Assembly: GCA_029891385.1 (NCBI GenBank)
Contig: CM057232.1
Location: 61,689,824-61,753,823 of the forward strand
Direction: 5' to 3'
Length of the DNA stretch: 64,000 nucleotides
DNA from: Erythroxylum novogranatense
Taxonomy: Eukaryota; Streptophyta; Magnoliopsida; Malpighiales; Erythroxylaceae
Shown here one piece after another: positions 47,050 through 57,510 of the stretch (position 1 is its first letter; every line of letters begins with the position of its first letter). The notes under the pieces were generated by a model. It saw nothing but the letters and a program-made list of their open reading frames with translations. It was not told the origin of the DNA and ran no database searches. A program made the translations under genes and the position numbers.

Positions 47050-48109
47050 AAAACTGTTGGACCCCGTTGCCGGATCCCAACATCGAACATGAGAGCGTGG
47101 TACTGTATGCGTGGGGTAAAACATGTTAATTAAACGATTAAGGAAAAGACTTTCAAAAGCTCAATGGGCCCACAGGAAACAAACTTGAAACCTGTTTTCA
47201 ATTGATTGAAACAAACAAATCCATAATCCATGATCCAAAAGATGAGTTTTACAAAGCTTTAAGAACATTTCAAACCAAATTACAACTTTGAGTTCAAGAG
47301 CCAAAAATACAAAATACCCTTGAACCAATAATACTTGAAATGTAACTAATGCCTTGACTTCCAAAAATATAACATTGAAAATAAGTAAACATAACAAAAT
47401 GGAGTGCTGCCATAACTCGTGACTCACTCGGTCTCTTGCTCGTCACCTGAATGGGGGAGAATAAAGGGGGTGAGCTATAAAGCTCGTGGGAACATATTTA
47501 TAATAAAGGAATAAGCAAAAGTAATAAAAAATAACTCATTGTCGTGGTACTTGTTGAAATCATAGTAATTGAGCATGTATAAATCATCATCTTGAACAAT
47601 TCATGATGCATGAGACATAAAAATAGATTATAAACACATAATATAGCATAATGGTTTAGGTTAGTCCGGGTTCATGACATACTACTCATTTCCATCTACA
47701 TGGTCCTGTGTAGTCGTAGTTGGAGTCCTTGTGGGGAGCTTTGTGCCACTAGCAGGTAGGCGGGAGAAGCCTTTTCATGGTCAACGTGTACGTGACGGTT
47801 CTTGGGACTACCCAAACCCACATAACAATGCATGATCCAAAGTCTTGTAAACTTGATTGCCAAACTGACACTTGCTTGAAAACTTGCTTTTCATACATTT
47901 CGTAAAACATGATTTCATGTGCATGCAATCTTGAAAAGAGAAAACCCTTTTGAAACCTTTTTATAAATCATGAATGCAAATCATGTAGCAACCTATAATC
48001 ATTTCACAATAGAAAAGCAGACAACATTGATGATGCAATTTGAAATCATTATATCTTTCTTGATTTGAACAAAACAATGAGTGACTTATTTACTCTATTA
48101 TAAACATGT

Positions 48110-48477
48110 TGATCGGCGGCTTATCGTTCAATTTAAGAATTGATCCTTGGAAACCGGTCAAATAAAATTTATACCAAGGATTGCAATACAGGATGGAACC
48201 TCGGGTCGACTCTCAAGGAACCAATGCACCAATTGATTCTAAGACTAGCCTAATGTTTGAATTATGCATGCAATGAAAGCAATAAAAGGGGGTTTTGATT
48301 GATTAATCTAAAATTAAACTAAACTGAAGTAAGAATAAATGTTTTTGGGATTTTTAGAAAGTTAAACGATTGAAATTAAACAAGTGTGAAATCAAATTAC
48401 TAAAACTCTCTTGAAAATGTAGCTCTGGTCATCATCGTTCAAAATAATATCAGAGTTTGAAATCCACTAAGTTTCGA
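48110..48477 (-). repeat. Element Z 3' LTR (left, truncated)
   Basis: The 368 bp match 54806-55171 almost base for base (for example GTAGCTCTGGTCATC against GTAGCTCTAGTCATC). Then the sequence changes abruptly after AAGTTTCGAA, from LTR into element 3' untranslated DNA. Confidence 0.9.
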
Positions 48478-49502
48478 ACATGCGCACTAAATGAGGAATT
48501 GATGTCAACAACCAAACTAAAACTAAACACTGAAATAAATTGAATACACACTTTTTTTTTCACATTTTGGCTATCTCATTTTGAGATGCTAATCTCCTTT
48601 TTGGGATACAACACATTATTATCCCTTTTTGGAATAAACAAGACTAACATTTTTTTTCATTTTCATTTTTCAACAACTTTTGATTGATATTTTTTTTCAT
48701 TAAAAATAGAACAAACTGACTATTGACATCATCTGAAAATAATGCATGCAAATGCTCATGCAAGAAGGCTCGAAAGGGCTATGAGGAGCGATGTTTAGGG
48801 GTTGGTGTTTGGGGAAAGGGCTGAAAGAAAGAACGCCTCTATCATATCCACAAAAATCTAGTCCAACAAGCTTTGAGTAAAACCGACACAAGTTCTAGAG
48901 AAGCATGAACTAAGCGGATGCACACACAAAATATAGAAGAAAATCTTTGGCTTGAATATCCTTCCAACAAGGTTTTGTCTCAATGATCAATCTCAAAACT
49001 TAAAACTTAAAATGCTACCTTGTTAGCATGCTCCCATTTACTTTGTTTTGAAAACTTCAAAGTTAAAATTTTGCCAAAACCAATTATCGTTCGAAGAATG
49101 GAGCATTTTCACAAAACTCAAGTATCGGTTTGAAACTTATAAGGGCTTTGCATGCAAGGGCACAAAAGAACGAGTGCAGAAAATGTTTGATTGAGTCCAA
49201 ATTTATCAGTAAAAGCAACGGGCCCACAAAATTATGCACAAGTTTTAATAGGTGTATAATGCAAAATATAAAAGGGAACGGCTCCCCCACACTTAAACAT
49301 GCCATTGTCCACAATGACAAAAGTAGCAAGGCACAGAGGAAACGAAACAAAAATAGACAAAACAGAAATGTGGATATATCATTAAGCGCAAAAATGTAAT
49401 GTACAAAAAGAGGATCCGAAGAACGAACTAAAAAGTACAACGAAGAAGAAAAAAAACAACAACAAAAGAAAATAAATAAATAAATAAATAAAAAAGCCTA
49501 GA
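48478..49502 (-). other. Element Z 3' untranslated region
   Basis: AT-rich with T runs and no conserved ORF. It contains CTCCCCCACACTTAAAC at 49283, the complement of the GTTTAAGTGTGGGGGAG-type purine motif usual in Athila elements. The frames at 48700 and 49084 are not supported. Confidence 0.6.
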
Positions 49503-50779
49503 CTATGTGGCAGGATCGTCAATCAAATTTGGCAAGCGTGATGAAGAGCTAGGAGCATCTGAAGAAGCCGGTGCCTGAGGCGGAATAGGCAGCCCGAGGT
49601 GGGTCGCAATCATAGTGAGCGGGGAATGCGTGGCGCCACCGAGTCTCGAAAAAGTGAACCGGCCTGAAGTGAAGGATTTCCTCAGCAGAGCCACCTCGGA
49701 AGGAGCGGAGGAGCAGAGGCGGGGATGGAAGGCGAGGCGAGCCTCGGGAAGCAGGAAGGACGGGAAGGGTGGGAGAAGGGGCTCTAGGTGAGGGATGGAC
49801 AGGGGAAGGTGAGGGAGAGGAAGAAGATGCTGAAGCAGGTTGGGCAGGAGGTAGGGGTGGGATGGCACGTGGCTGACCTAAACGGACATAGACAAATTGA
49901 GAGGCAGGCGAAAAGGTGAGATCGGTCGGATGTTCCGGGACTCGATAGGCCCGGAACAGGTCAGAAATGAGATGGGGGAAAAGGAGTTTGTGTTTAGGGT
50001 TGGTAGAGAGGACACACTGGCGAAGGCGGCGGAAATGGCGGGGCTAGGTCTGGACGGCGGTCATCGACAAAGTATATATATAGGCCTGCTCTTTGGGGAT
50101 GTTGGAAAGATAGAGGGTCGGCATAATATTGTTACATATAAAATGTAACCAGGGCGAGCTTCAGGAAGGAGGTGGTCCGACGGATGTATCGTTGAGAACC
50201 ACGGGGTTGAAGCCACTGAGACCCTGCAGTGCAGAGAGTACCAATGACTTCCTCCCATGGGTAATTACGGAGAAGGTCAGAATATTGGCAATGAGGGACG
50301 ACGGGAAGATGGTAATGCTCACGGATAATTATGGAAGTGAAAACATCGGGAATGGAAACACCCCAGAAATTAATTCCGTAGGTGTGGGAGTAGCGAGCAT
50401 ATGAATAGTATTGGCGGACAAATGTGAGGTTGCCAATAGAATTAGGTTGAGCAAGGCCAGCTAAGTCTAATTCGAAGAGCTGACGGACAAAAGGGTTTGT
50501 TACAGGGGTGAGAGGAAATGGTTTTTCCTTAAGTATATCTTGACTGGCAACACGAGTTGCCAGCTGATCGTACTCAGGATCTACCGGACGAGAGGAAAAA
50601 CGAGAAGGTTGCGAGAAAGGGAAAATGGTGCGATCGGAGGAATCAGAGGTGGAATGCTGCGGCTCTGGTCTGGACACATTCTTCATTCTAGTCATGATCC
50701 TGCACACGCAAAAGTTAGAAACAGGCAATTGAATAAGAAAACCACACAGAATCAAGTCCTCAGTCATTCGTCGCAACAA
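49503..50779 (-). pseudogene. Element Z extra ORF (Athila transposon-protein type)
   Basis: An open frame of 215 codons (50779-50132; a likely internal start is MTRMKNVSRPEP) contains FVRQLFELDLAGLAQPNSIG, FVRQYYSYARYSHTYGINFW, and a GVSIPDVF, EHYHLP pattern. This spacing fits the plant-transposon-protein domain found in the extra ORF of Athila-type elements, where a 'region of a moving strand, then F..V.I..' core is typical. After 50132 a frameshift leads to a continuation with YADPLSFQHPQ and a proline-rich tail to about 49503. The function of this ORF is unknown; in some Athila copies the equivalent position is called env-like. No signal peptide or membrane segment is obvious here. Confidence 0.6.
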
Positions 50780-50990
50780 GCGAGAGTGTTATTGCGGCGA
50801 GGAGTCTCGCCATTCGCTGCAGCCAACAGGATTTTCGCTGCAGCGAACTAGGTATCTTTGTTCGCTGCGGCTAACACGAACAGTCGCCGCATCAAACTGA
50901 AACCCCTAAGTTCGCCGCGGCGAGCTATGATTTTCACCGCGGCGAATGGCGATTCTGCGAACAATCGCAGCGAACAGCGTTCGCTGTTTG
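50767..50990. repeat. TTCGCYGCGGCGAA array in Z, first
   Basis: About ten copies of a motif around the perfect palindrome TTCGCCGCGGCGAA start at 50767, 50789, 50813, 50834, 50861, 50882, 50911, 50933, 50961 and 50980. Spacing is 22, 24, 21, 27, 21, 29, 22, 28 and 19. It lies just upstream of the extra ORF on the coding strand. Confidence 0.92.
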
Positions 50991-50999
50991 CTTAAATCT

Positions 51000-51278
51000 A
51001 ACGAATAACGACGAAAATGGACAAGAGGAAGGAATAGGAACACTTACAGAAGGGTGAAAACGCAGTTGGAAGAAGATTGGAGGAGATTTGGAGCTTCAAA
51101 CAAAGCGAGGGCACAGAGAGGAGCGACGCGGCAAACAAGAAGAAGGCGAAATGAGGAGGAAGGAGAAAGAAGAAGAAAAAAAGGAAGGCGGGAGGCGAAG
51201 GGGCGCGAGAGAGGAAAAACCAAAAGGGTCTCGGACAAAAGAGAAATCCAACGGTCCAGATGGGCAAAAATGGAATTA
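51000..51278. other. Purine-rich spacer between two arrays
   Basis: A run of GAGG/GAAG-rich sequence on the plus strand. The open frames in both directions are low-complexity and not gene-like. The combination of array, purine-rich block and array resembles part of the Z LTR (55549-56050). Confidence 0.5.
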
Positions 51279-51369
51279 TTCACTGCGACGAGGTAAGCGT
51301 TAGTCGCGGCGAACAAAACAAAAAAAAACTACATGAGCCGCGGCGAACAGCGAAGTTCGCTGCGGCGAA
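51279..51369. repeat. TTCGCYGCGGCGAA array in Z, second
   Basis: Four copies start at 51279, 51300, 51334 and 51356, with spacing 21, 34 and 22. Confidence 0.9.
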
Positions 51370-51867
51370 TCACCCAAAACAAAACACAAATTCTATGGAT
51401 CCTACACAAATTGCACAAACATTCAATTTATCATCCACATATCAACAATTCTCTTCAATCTAATCATGCTTTATTAGGAAGAACACAGAGCTAACAAAGG
51501 GGAATCAAATTATTCAAGCGGAAGGAAATCCTACCTACTACTCTAATTCTCTTGGTTAAATCCTCCCCACACTTAAACAATATAATCATGCTCAACAATA
51601 CGCACGCTGGTATAAAACATAGCACAATTATATAGTAAATGAAGGAAAGAAAACCCGACACTCGAGGTGGGTCTTGTAGCTCGGTATGGACTCTTGTTTG
51701 ATATCCAAGCTCCAGCTCGGCGACTTGGTTGCTAGTCGACTCACGTCCATACTACACTTGTTGTGCTCTGTAAAATCGTCAAAAGAAAACTTTCTCCAAA
51801 AATATAAATCGATGGCGGGATATAAAGTTTCTACAAATTGAGCGTAGCTTCTTCATCAATAGAAACA
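51370..51867 (-). other. Element Z spacer where RT-integrase should lie
   Basis: Intact Athila elements have roughly 3 kb of RT, RNase H and integrase between protease and extra ORF. Here there are about 500 bp with no such motif. CTCCCCACACTTAAAC at 51568 is a second purine-type motif (complement) like that at 49283. The deletion that removed pol probably ended in this stretch. Confidence 0.6.
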
Positions 51868-52320
51868 TCAAGCATGTGAACTCCCAAGAGAATAATCTTC
51901 ATGAGGATGCTTCATAGCTTCATACATGTTGAAGCTAACTTGTTGATCACCAACTTCCATGGTGATCTCCCCTTCCTTCATGCTAATCATCGTGCTCGCA
52001 GTCCGTCGTCCAAGGATCAAGGAAGTGTCCTGCACAACTTCAGAAGACATATCTAGAGCGTAGAAATCTGCAGAAACACTAATCCTTTCACCGGACCAAG
52101 ATGTCCTCGATGATTCCCATTTGGATGACGGAAGGATCTATCGATAACTGTAAGACTACGAAGTAGGCTTTATGCTCTTAACGCCTGGGGCTTCATAAAT
52201 GATTTAGCCATTCGTTAATCGCCGCTCCCAAATCCAATAGAGCTCTTCCAATGGTCACCTTTCCTATAACACAAGGAATGGTGAGCGATCCTGAATCCGA
52301 CACTTCACCGGATTTGGGGC
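51868..52320 (-). pseudogene. Element Z aspartic protease (partial)
   Basis: In two frames the minus strand reads IPCVIGKVTIGRALLDLGAA, matching the ALxDLGA active site of Athila proteases (LDLG here), then GIIEDILV and FYALDMSS. It ends with SLILGRR, EGEITMEVGDQQVSFNMYEA and MKHP, a conserved C-terminal patch. A frameshift lies near 52250, and the sequence after the active-site alanines is disrupted. It would cleave the Gag-Pol precursor if intact. Confidence 0.75.
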
Positions 52321-53597
52321 TTAAATAAAGCCGACACATTTGAGCTTACTTGGACACGTTCGTTCGGCGAAATTTCCTCTTGTTTGTGCACAAGTCCTTG
52401 GTACTTGGCGTGGCCGCACTTTCTTAATCAAATCCAGCGAGGGCACGTTGACTTCAACCTTCCCAAACAGGTCAATGATTTCTTTTTCGTGTTTGAGCTC
52501 ATTGACTCTCTTGCTCATCAGATACGAGTTCGGAAAAGGGAGGTCTTTTAAGTTGACTTCCTTACTTGCTGGTTCATTTCTGCTCGATTTATCCTTATCA
52601 GCTCTTCTTCCTGAAATGCTCGATGATTGCTCTTTATCCTCAATTGTTGATTGCTTCTTGTTTCTCAACAATTCTTCTTCGCGATCACTCTCTGATCGCA
52701 CAGCTTGCTTCTCTCTCACTTGAGGCGCTTCTTCAACCTCAATTTCCTCGGTGCATTCTTCTTCTTCAGGAATGTCGAAATGCACTTTCTTTCCACTCCT
52801 CAACTCAATTGCATTTAAACTCTTCGGGTTTATTACCGTGTTGGAGGGAATGGTTCCACTGCTCCGAGCTTGGTTGTCACTCAAATTATTAGACAATTGG
52901 GTCACATAGGCGTTCATGTTCTCGGCCTTGGTCTCCCATTGCTCCATGCGTTTCTCCAAGGCACTAAAGCGGGCAGCATTCTTAGCGGAGTCCTGTTGGA
53001 TGAGGTTCGTGATGGCGTTGAATTGATTTGCTGTGGAAGTTCGTTCCTCTTTCATCAACGTCATCATACCATGCAGAAGCTGATTAGTGTCCTCTTTTGG
53101 TGGCTGTGGTTGCACCGTCAACGCTTGCTGATCGGGAAATTGGTTTGTAGATGGTCCAGCTCCACTCCCTTGTTGAAAACGGTTGGGTGCTCTTCCTTCA
53201 TTATTCCTCCAACTGAAGTTAGGATGAGATCTCCATCCTTCGTTATATGTGTTGGAGTACGGGTCCCACTTAGAATTTTGTCTGCTTGGGTAGACCGCAG
53301 ACACTTCTTCATACCTTCCAGGACAGACGCTGGAAATGTGCATCACCGATCCACAAGATTCGCAACTAGGTGCGACCAGTTCAGTGGAAGGTGACAGGCG
53401 ATGCACATTCAAATTCTTAAGCTCCGCCGTGATTGAGGATAACGGGAAGTTATCCGATGTTCCAAGAATCTACTTTCGATTCCGGGCTCTCCATTCTCTT
53501 AGTTTGAGCCGTCATGGCTCTACTTCATTCACATTCACGGAATCGCGGACCTATATCGTTGATGATTGGGGCCATCCTCTTTATCGGGGCCCAAGCT
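52321..53597 (-). pseudogene. Element Z gag, C-terminal part
   Basis: An open frame of 363 codons (53412-52321). A zinc knuckle CESCGSVMHISSVC (CX2CX4HX4C) lies near its start, followed by an asparagine/glutamine-rich stretch, then NAIELRSGKKV, the acidic EEEECTEEIEVEEA segment and FPNSYLMSKRVNELKHEKEI, which in Athila elements bridges gag and protease. A coiled-coil-like ALEKRMEQWETKAENMNAY is present. It is the longest intact frame in the window. Confidence 0.8.
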
Positions 53598-54389
53598 TAC
53601 AGTGCGGTGAGGTCAATCAGCGAACCTCCGATCAACATCCAACATTCCTTTTCTTGATTCTTTACCCCATCATAAAAATATTGAACCAATTGTTCATCGA
53701 GATTTGATGATGGGGCACGCAGAGATAACAGATCTTGGAATCTGTTCCAAAAATCATCTGAGGACTCGTCATAATCTTTTTGGCGAAATATATCTCCTTT
53801 CTCATCGACGACGTCTAGAAGCTGGAAAATACTTTTCGGAAAAGCTTTCATAAGTTGGCCCAACTGTGATAGGCATTCGCGACATGCCTTGGGAGGCTCA
53901 TATACCACTCCGGGCCTTCCTTCTAACGACAAGTGGAATACCTTCCACAACACAGGTCGGATGTGCTCCTACGAGCTTCATACTTTGACAGATCATTGTG
54001 AGGGCCTGAAGATGCATGTAGGGGTCCTCTCCCGCCAAACCGTGAAATTTGGGTAGGGAGTTAATCAATAAACCTTTAACTTCGAAATTTACGTCGAAGT
54101 TAGGGCAGGCAGCAGTGAAAGGATCGTAGTTTACGTCCGAGGTTGTAGCTTCTCGAATGGTTCTACGTCTGATGTTCGCATTGTTGTCATCTACGCGTTC
54201 CTGGTCACCGTTAAGACCGTGATCTCCATTTCGGGGTAGTTGACCGGGATATTCTTGGTGTTCAGCCATCTCAGATTCTAGTCGATCTAGTGTGCTAAGT
54301 CTTTCTTGCTCTCTCTTGTTTTTCCTAAGTTGTCTAAGGTGTCGCTCAATTTCAGGTTGAAAATGAACTAGCCTAAGTCTACGGGGCAT
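53597..54389 (-). pseudogene. Element Z gag, N-terminal part
   Basis: The start ATG is at 54389 (MPRRLRLVHFQPEIERHLRQ); an ATG two codons upstream (54395) is less typical. The core reads NFDVNFEVKGLLINSLPKFH, then GLAGEDPYMHLQ, then after a frameshift near 53950 ESSDDFWNRFQDLL and LDEQLVQYFYDGV. This is the retrotransposon gag domain of Athila/Tat type. It ends with a TGA-type break before the knuckle-containing frame at 53412. Confidence 0.82.
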
Positions 54390-54458
54390 GCACAAGAGAA
54401 GTTCACCTAAGATAGCTCACTAAAGCGACAATGGATATGAAGGCTTCAATTCACTCGG

Positions 54459-54586
54459 GTTATTGCGGCGTATAGAACTCGCTGCAACGAACTGAATAAA
54501 TTGTAACTTTCGCTGCGGCGAATATATGAACTCGCTGCGGCGAATGATGAACTCGCTGTGACGAATGATGAACTCGTCACAGCCAA
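54459..54586. repeat. TTCGCYGCGGCGAA array in Z leader
   Basis: Six copies start at 54459, 54478, 54509, 54531, 54552 and 54573, with spacing 19, 31, 22, 21 and 21. It lies just upstream of gag on the coding strand, like the leader arrays of the copia elements. Confidence 0.92.
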
Positions 54587-54783
54587 GAAGCACGGATCAG
54601 CAAAGCAAACGAATCAGAATAAACACTTAAAACAAATCAGAATGAAATCACAAACAGGATTAACACTAAAAACACTTAAGCAGAAAAGAAATTAAATAAA
54701 ATTATGCAATGCAAACAAAATGCAACGACAAAAATTAAAATCAAAACAAACACTGGCTAACCTAGAGAATCAATTAATTTGAC

Positions 54784-54801
54784 TCCCCGATAACGGCACC
54801 A
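54784..54801 (-). other. Primer binding site of element Z
   Basis: TCCCCGATAACGGCACCA is the complement of TGGTGCCGTTATCGGGGA, close to TGGCGCCGTTGCCGGGGA used by Athila/Tat elements (Asp tRNA). It lies four bases from the LTR. Confidence 0.88.
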
Positions 54802-55843
54802 AATTTGATCGGCGGCTTATCGTTCAATTTAAGAATTGATCCTTGGAAACCGGTCAAATAAAATTTATACCAAGGATTGCAATACAGGATGCAACCTCGG
54901 GTCGACTCTCAAGGAACCAATGCACCAATTGATTCTAAGACTAGCCTAATGTTTGAATTATGCATGCAATGAAAGCAATAAAAGGGGGTTTTGATTGATT
55001 AGTCTAAAATTAAACTAAACTGAAGTAAGAATAAATGTTTTGGGATTTTAGAAAGTTAAGCGATTGAAATTAAACAAGTGTGAAATCAAATTACTAAAAC
55101 TCTCTTGAAAATGTAGCTCTAGTCATCATCGTTCAAAATAATATCAGAGTTTGAAATCCACTAAGTTTCGAAAGCTAAACCTTAACAACTCGTTAAGTCC
55201 AAAAATTAATTAATCAACTCGATTAATTAAAGTTTGTTAAAAACCTTAGTGTATGTATATAATGATTAATGCAATAAATCGATCAAACAATAACACAACC
55301 AACTCAATCAAACACAACTAGGCGATTAAATCGATTAATGCAATCATCCAACCGATATACATGAACTCCATGTATTTAAGCACAACATTCAACAATAATC
55401 AATCCATAACATATATCAAAGTTTAACATCCGATTAAACTATAACGGATTCAATCCATCATACAATGTATTCTCCAACTCGGAGTTAATACGAAAATATA
55501 ATGTAAATCTAAAACTAAGATCGATTACCCCGCTTAAGCTCACGAAACTCAGACCCTCACTCCATCTTCAAGAGATCGGAGACTTAGCCACGCATCACGG
55601 CGAGAAGAGTCCATCATCGCTGGACACCCGACGCTGCTCATGACTCGAGACGGTGAAGGATGAAGGAATGGTCGCGCGAAATGAAGGCGTAAGAGAAGGT
55701 GGTGAATGTGGGCGATGTACATTGCCTCCGAATCAAAACTGCAAAAACCAAAGAAAACAAAACCTATTAGACGAACTGAGAAAACAGAGAAGAAGAAGTT
55801 AACCTCGGGAGAGCGGCCGCTTGTTTTTGCCCTAAATGGCAAG

Positions 55844-55852
55844 ATTTTATAG
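55844..55852 (-). promoter_or_regulatory. TATA-like box of element Z LTR
   Basis: The complement reads CTATAAAAT, 65 bp downstream of the palindromic array on the coding strand. This position fits the U3/R promoter. There is no transcript evidence. Confidence 0.55.
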
Positions 55853-55917
55853 GGAGTTGTCTTTGGTCGGGTCGATCGGTGGATTAATTTCCATTTATAG
55901 GCCGGGTTACCCGACAT

Positions 55918-56050
55918 TCGCTGCGGCGAGTAGCTGTAGTTCGCTGCGGCGAAGTCCGGATGGTCACTCGTCGCGGCGAATACATTAAATACCATTAATT
56001 TGTTTGCGACGAATGGAGGGTCTTGATTATTGCGGCGAATCTCGCGGCAT
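55918..56050. repeat. TTCGCYGCGGCGAA array in Z LTR
   Basis: Copies start at 55918, 55940, 55967, 56000 and 56026, with a sixth fragment at about 56039. Spacing is 22, 27, 33 and 26. It lies in U3, just upstream of the TATA-like box. Confidence 0.9.
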
Positions 56051-56297
56051 GTTTACTTCTTAAATGTTGACTCCTTTGGTCCTACAAATACAACCTATTT
56101 GCAGTATCAATTGTCCCAATAAAAATTATGCAGAATTAATGACAAATGACAACAAAATACTGACAATGTGCAATTTATCAAAACTCAATGTGCGGGACCA
56201 AAATAAGCATAAAAATCATAGATCAGGAGTCAACAGAAGCATAATTACTAGAGAAAACGGGCCTAATTTATAGTATAAATTTGGTCCAATCACATGT

Positions 56298-57505
56298 ACC
56301 CACCTTGGATTCCTTGCTTTTACTGGTTTAGGAATGCCTGACCTCTTGTTCCTCTTGATCCTCTTTACTCACTTGATTTCCTAAAATAAGAACCAAAATC
56401 CCATTCAATAACTCATGCTGAAATAATATTTCCATTCTTAAATTCCATCCAAAATTTCATATCCTTAGAGACTGATTCAGAACTTCACTACTTCACAAAA
56501 CTTGTAGATCTATGTCTCTAGTTTACAACGCATCAAAAATCACTTCAATTGGACTCCTATAAAAAAAGATATACCCAAAACACTAAAATCCATCTTTGTT
56601 GGAAACCGAGGACTCGTCACGGCGAACAGCCTCCGCTCGTCACGACAGATACATCTGCCTCGCAGGTTGCGATGAACGATTTGTGTACGTCGCGACGAAC
56701 AACCTCGTGCACGTCGCGACGAACGACTTATGCACGTCACGACGAACAACCTCGTGCACGTCACGACGAACAACTTGTTCACATCGCGACGAACAGTCTT
56801 GTGCACGTTGCAACGAACAGCCTTGTTCACGTCTCGATGTGTGGGTCTGGAAAACGTCTCCGAACCCAACTTTCTTGCTTTTTCCCACTTAAATCCTTCC
56901 CCTTTTACACATGCAACACATTTAAACCTTAATTCATGTCTTAAACTTCAGTTCTAGACTCATTCTAACCCAAAATCAAGCATAAACACAACATGATCAT
57001 CAACTCAAGGGAATTTCTACAAAGTTTTTCGAAAACCCTAAACCATCATTTCCAACATCATTCTAAACAAATCTAGGGTTTAATCCATCTCAAACAAGAA
57101 GAAATAAACTTATACTTACCAGAGAATGCTTCAAATCCTTCGAAAATTGTCAAACCTAGCTTTCCTCTTTTCTTCTTCTTCCTCTCTTCCTACGACTCCC
57201 TCTTCTCCTTTCCTTTCTTTTTATTTTCCTTTCTTTTCTTCTTCTAACTCTAACACTTAAGCTAAAAGAGAGCAAAATGACTACCATGCCCCTCCTTGCA
57301 AAGCCTTAAACCAACCTACTTAAGTGACTTGCCCATTTTACCCTCATACACTTTTATTCTTTCATTACCACTTATTCCACACTAATCTCAAATTAAACTT
57401 TAATTTTCCACTAACACTTTCACTAAAATCAAACTATGCAACAATTTATACAATCAACATAATTCATACTTAATAACATCAAGAAAAACAATTTGGGGCC
57501 TAACA
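56298..57505 (-). repeat. Solo LTR Y, right piece
   Basis: It is the continuation of 47055-48109 after element Z. It holds the CpG palindromes at 56615-56839, then AT-rich DNA and a T/C-rich stretch (57160-57250), and ends GGGGCCTAACA. The open frames at 56549-56957 follow the palindromes and are not genes. Confidence 0.85.
56615..56839. repeat. CGTCGCGACG palindrome array in Y LTR
   Basis: Ten copies start at 56615, 56638, 56665, 56688, 56712, 56735, 56759, 56782, 56806 and 56830. Spacing is very regular at 23-24 after the first (23, 27, 23, 24, 23, 24, 23, 24, 24). The unit resembles CACGTCGCGACGAACAACCT. It is more regular than the copia and Athila arrays. Confidence 0.93.
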
Positions 57506-57510
57506 AAAAC

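Larger units (their letters stand above)
48110..56292 (-). mobile_element. Athila-like Ty3/gypsy element Z, non-autonomous
   Basis: The right LTR 54806-56292 is complete; the left LTR keeps only 48110-48477. Both start TGATCGGCGGC. CATGT is duplicated at 48105-48109 and 56293-56297. The Asp-type primer site at 54784-54801 sets the minus strand. Internal genes in order are gag, the start and end of an aspartic protease, and the Athila-type extra ORF. RT, RNase H and integrase are missing. The left LTR and the adjoining polypurine tract were removed by deletion at 48477/48478. Confidence 0.88.
54806..56292 (-). repeat. Element Z 5' LTR (right)
   Basis: 1487 bp, TGATCGGC to CCAATCA, followed by CATGT. 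On the coding strand it begins at 56292, has the palindromic array at 56050-55918 and a TATA-like CTATAAAAT at 55852-55844, then a long AT-rich 3' half with the block shared with the left LTR. The short frame at 55549-55995 lies across these and is not gene-like. Confidence 0.88.
47055..57505 (-). mobile_element. Solo chromovirus LTR Y, split by element Z
   Basis: It starts TGTTGGACCCCG, ends GGGGCCTAACA and is flanked by perfect AAAAC (47050-47054 and 57506-57510). Only one LTR's worth of sequence is present: 47055-48109 plus 56298-57505, about 2.26 kb. No primer site, gag or pol belongs to it, so it is a solo LTR left by recombination between two LTRs. It is the same LTR type as X (GAGAATAAAGGGGGTGAGCT near 47457, CpG palindromes, pyrimidine-rich segment) but a different subfamily. 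Athila-like Z is inserted in it. Confidence 0.85.

Noticed and set aside
49503..49868. Proline/leucine-rich frame as a separate secreted protein
   Set aside because: It is the frameshifted tail of the Athila-type extra ORF of Z.
51054..51316. Arg/Glu-rich and Phe/Pro-rich open frames on opposite strands
   Set aside because: Both are low-complexity readings of a purine-rich block between two palindromic arrays.
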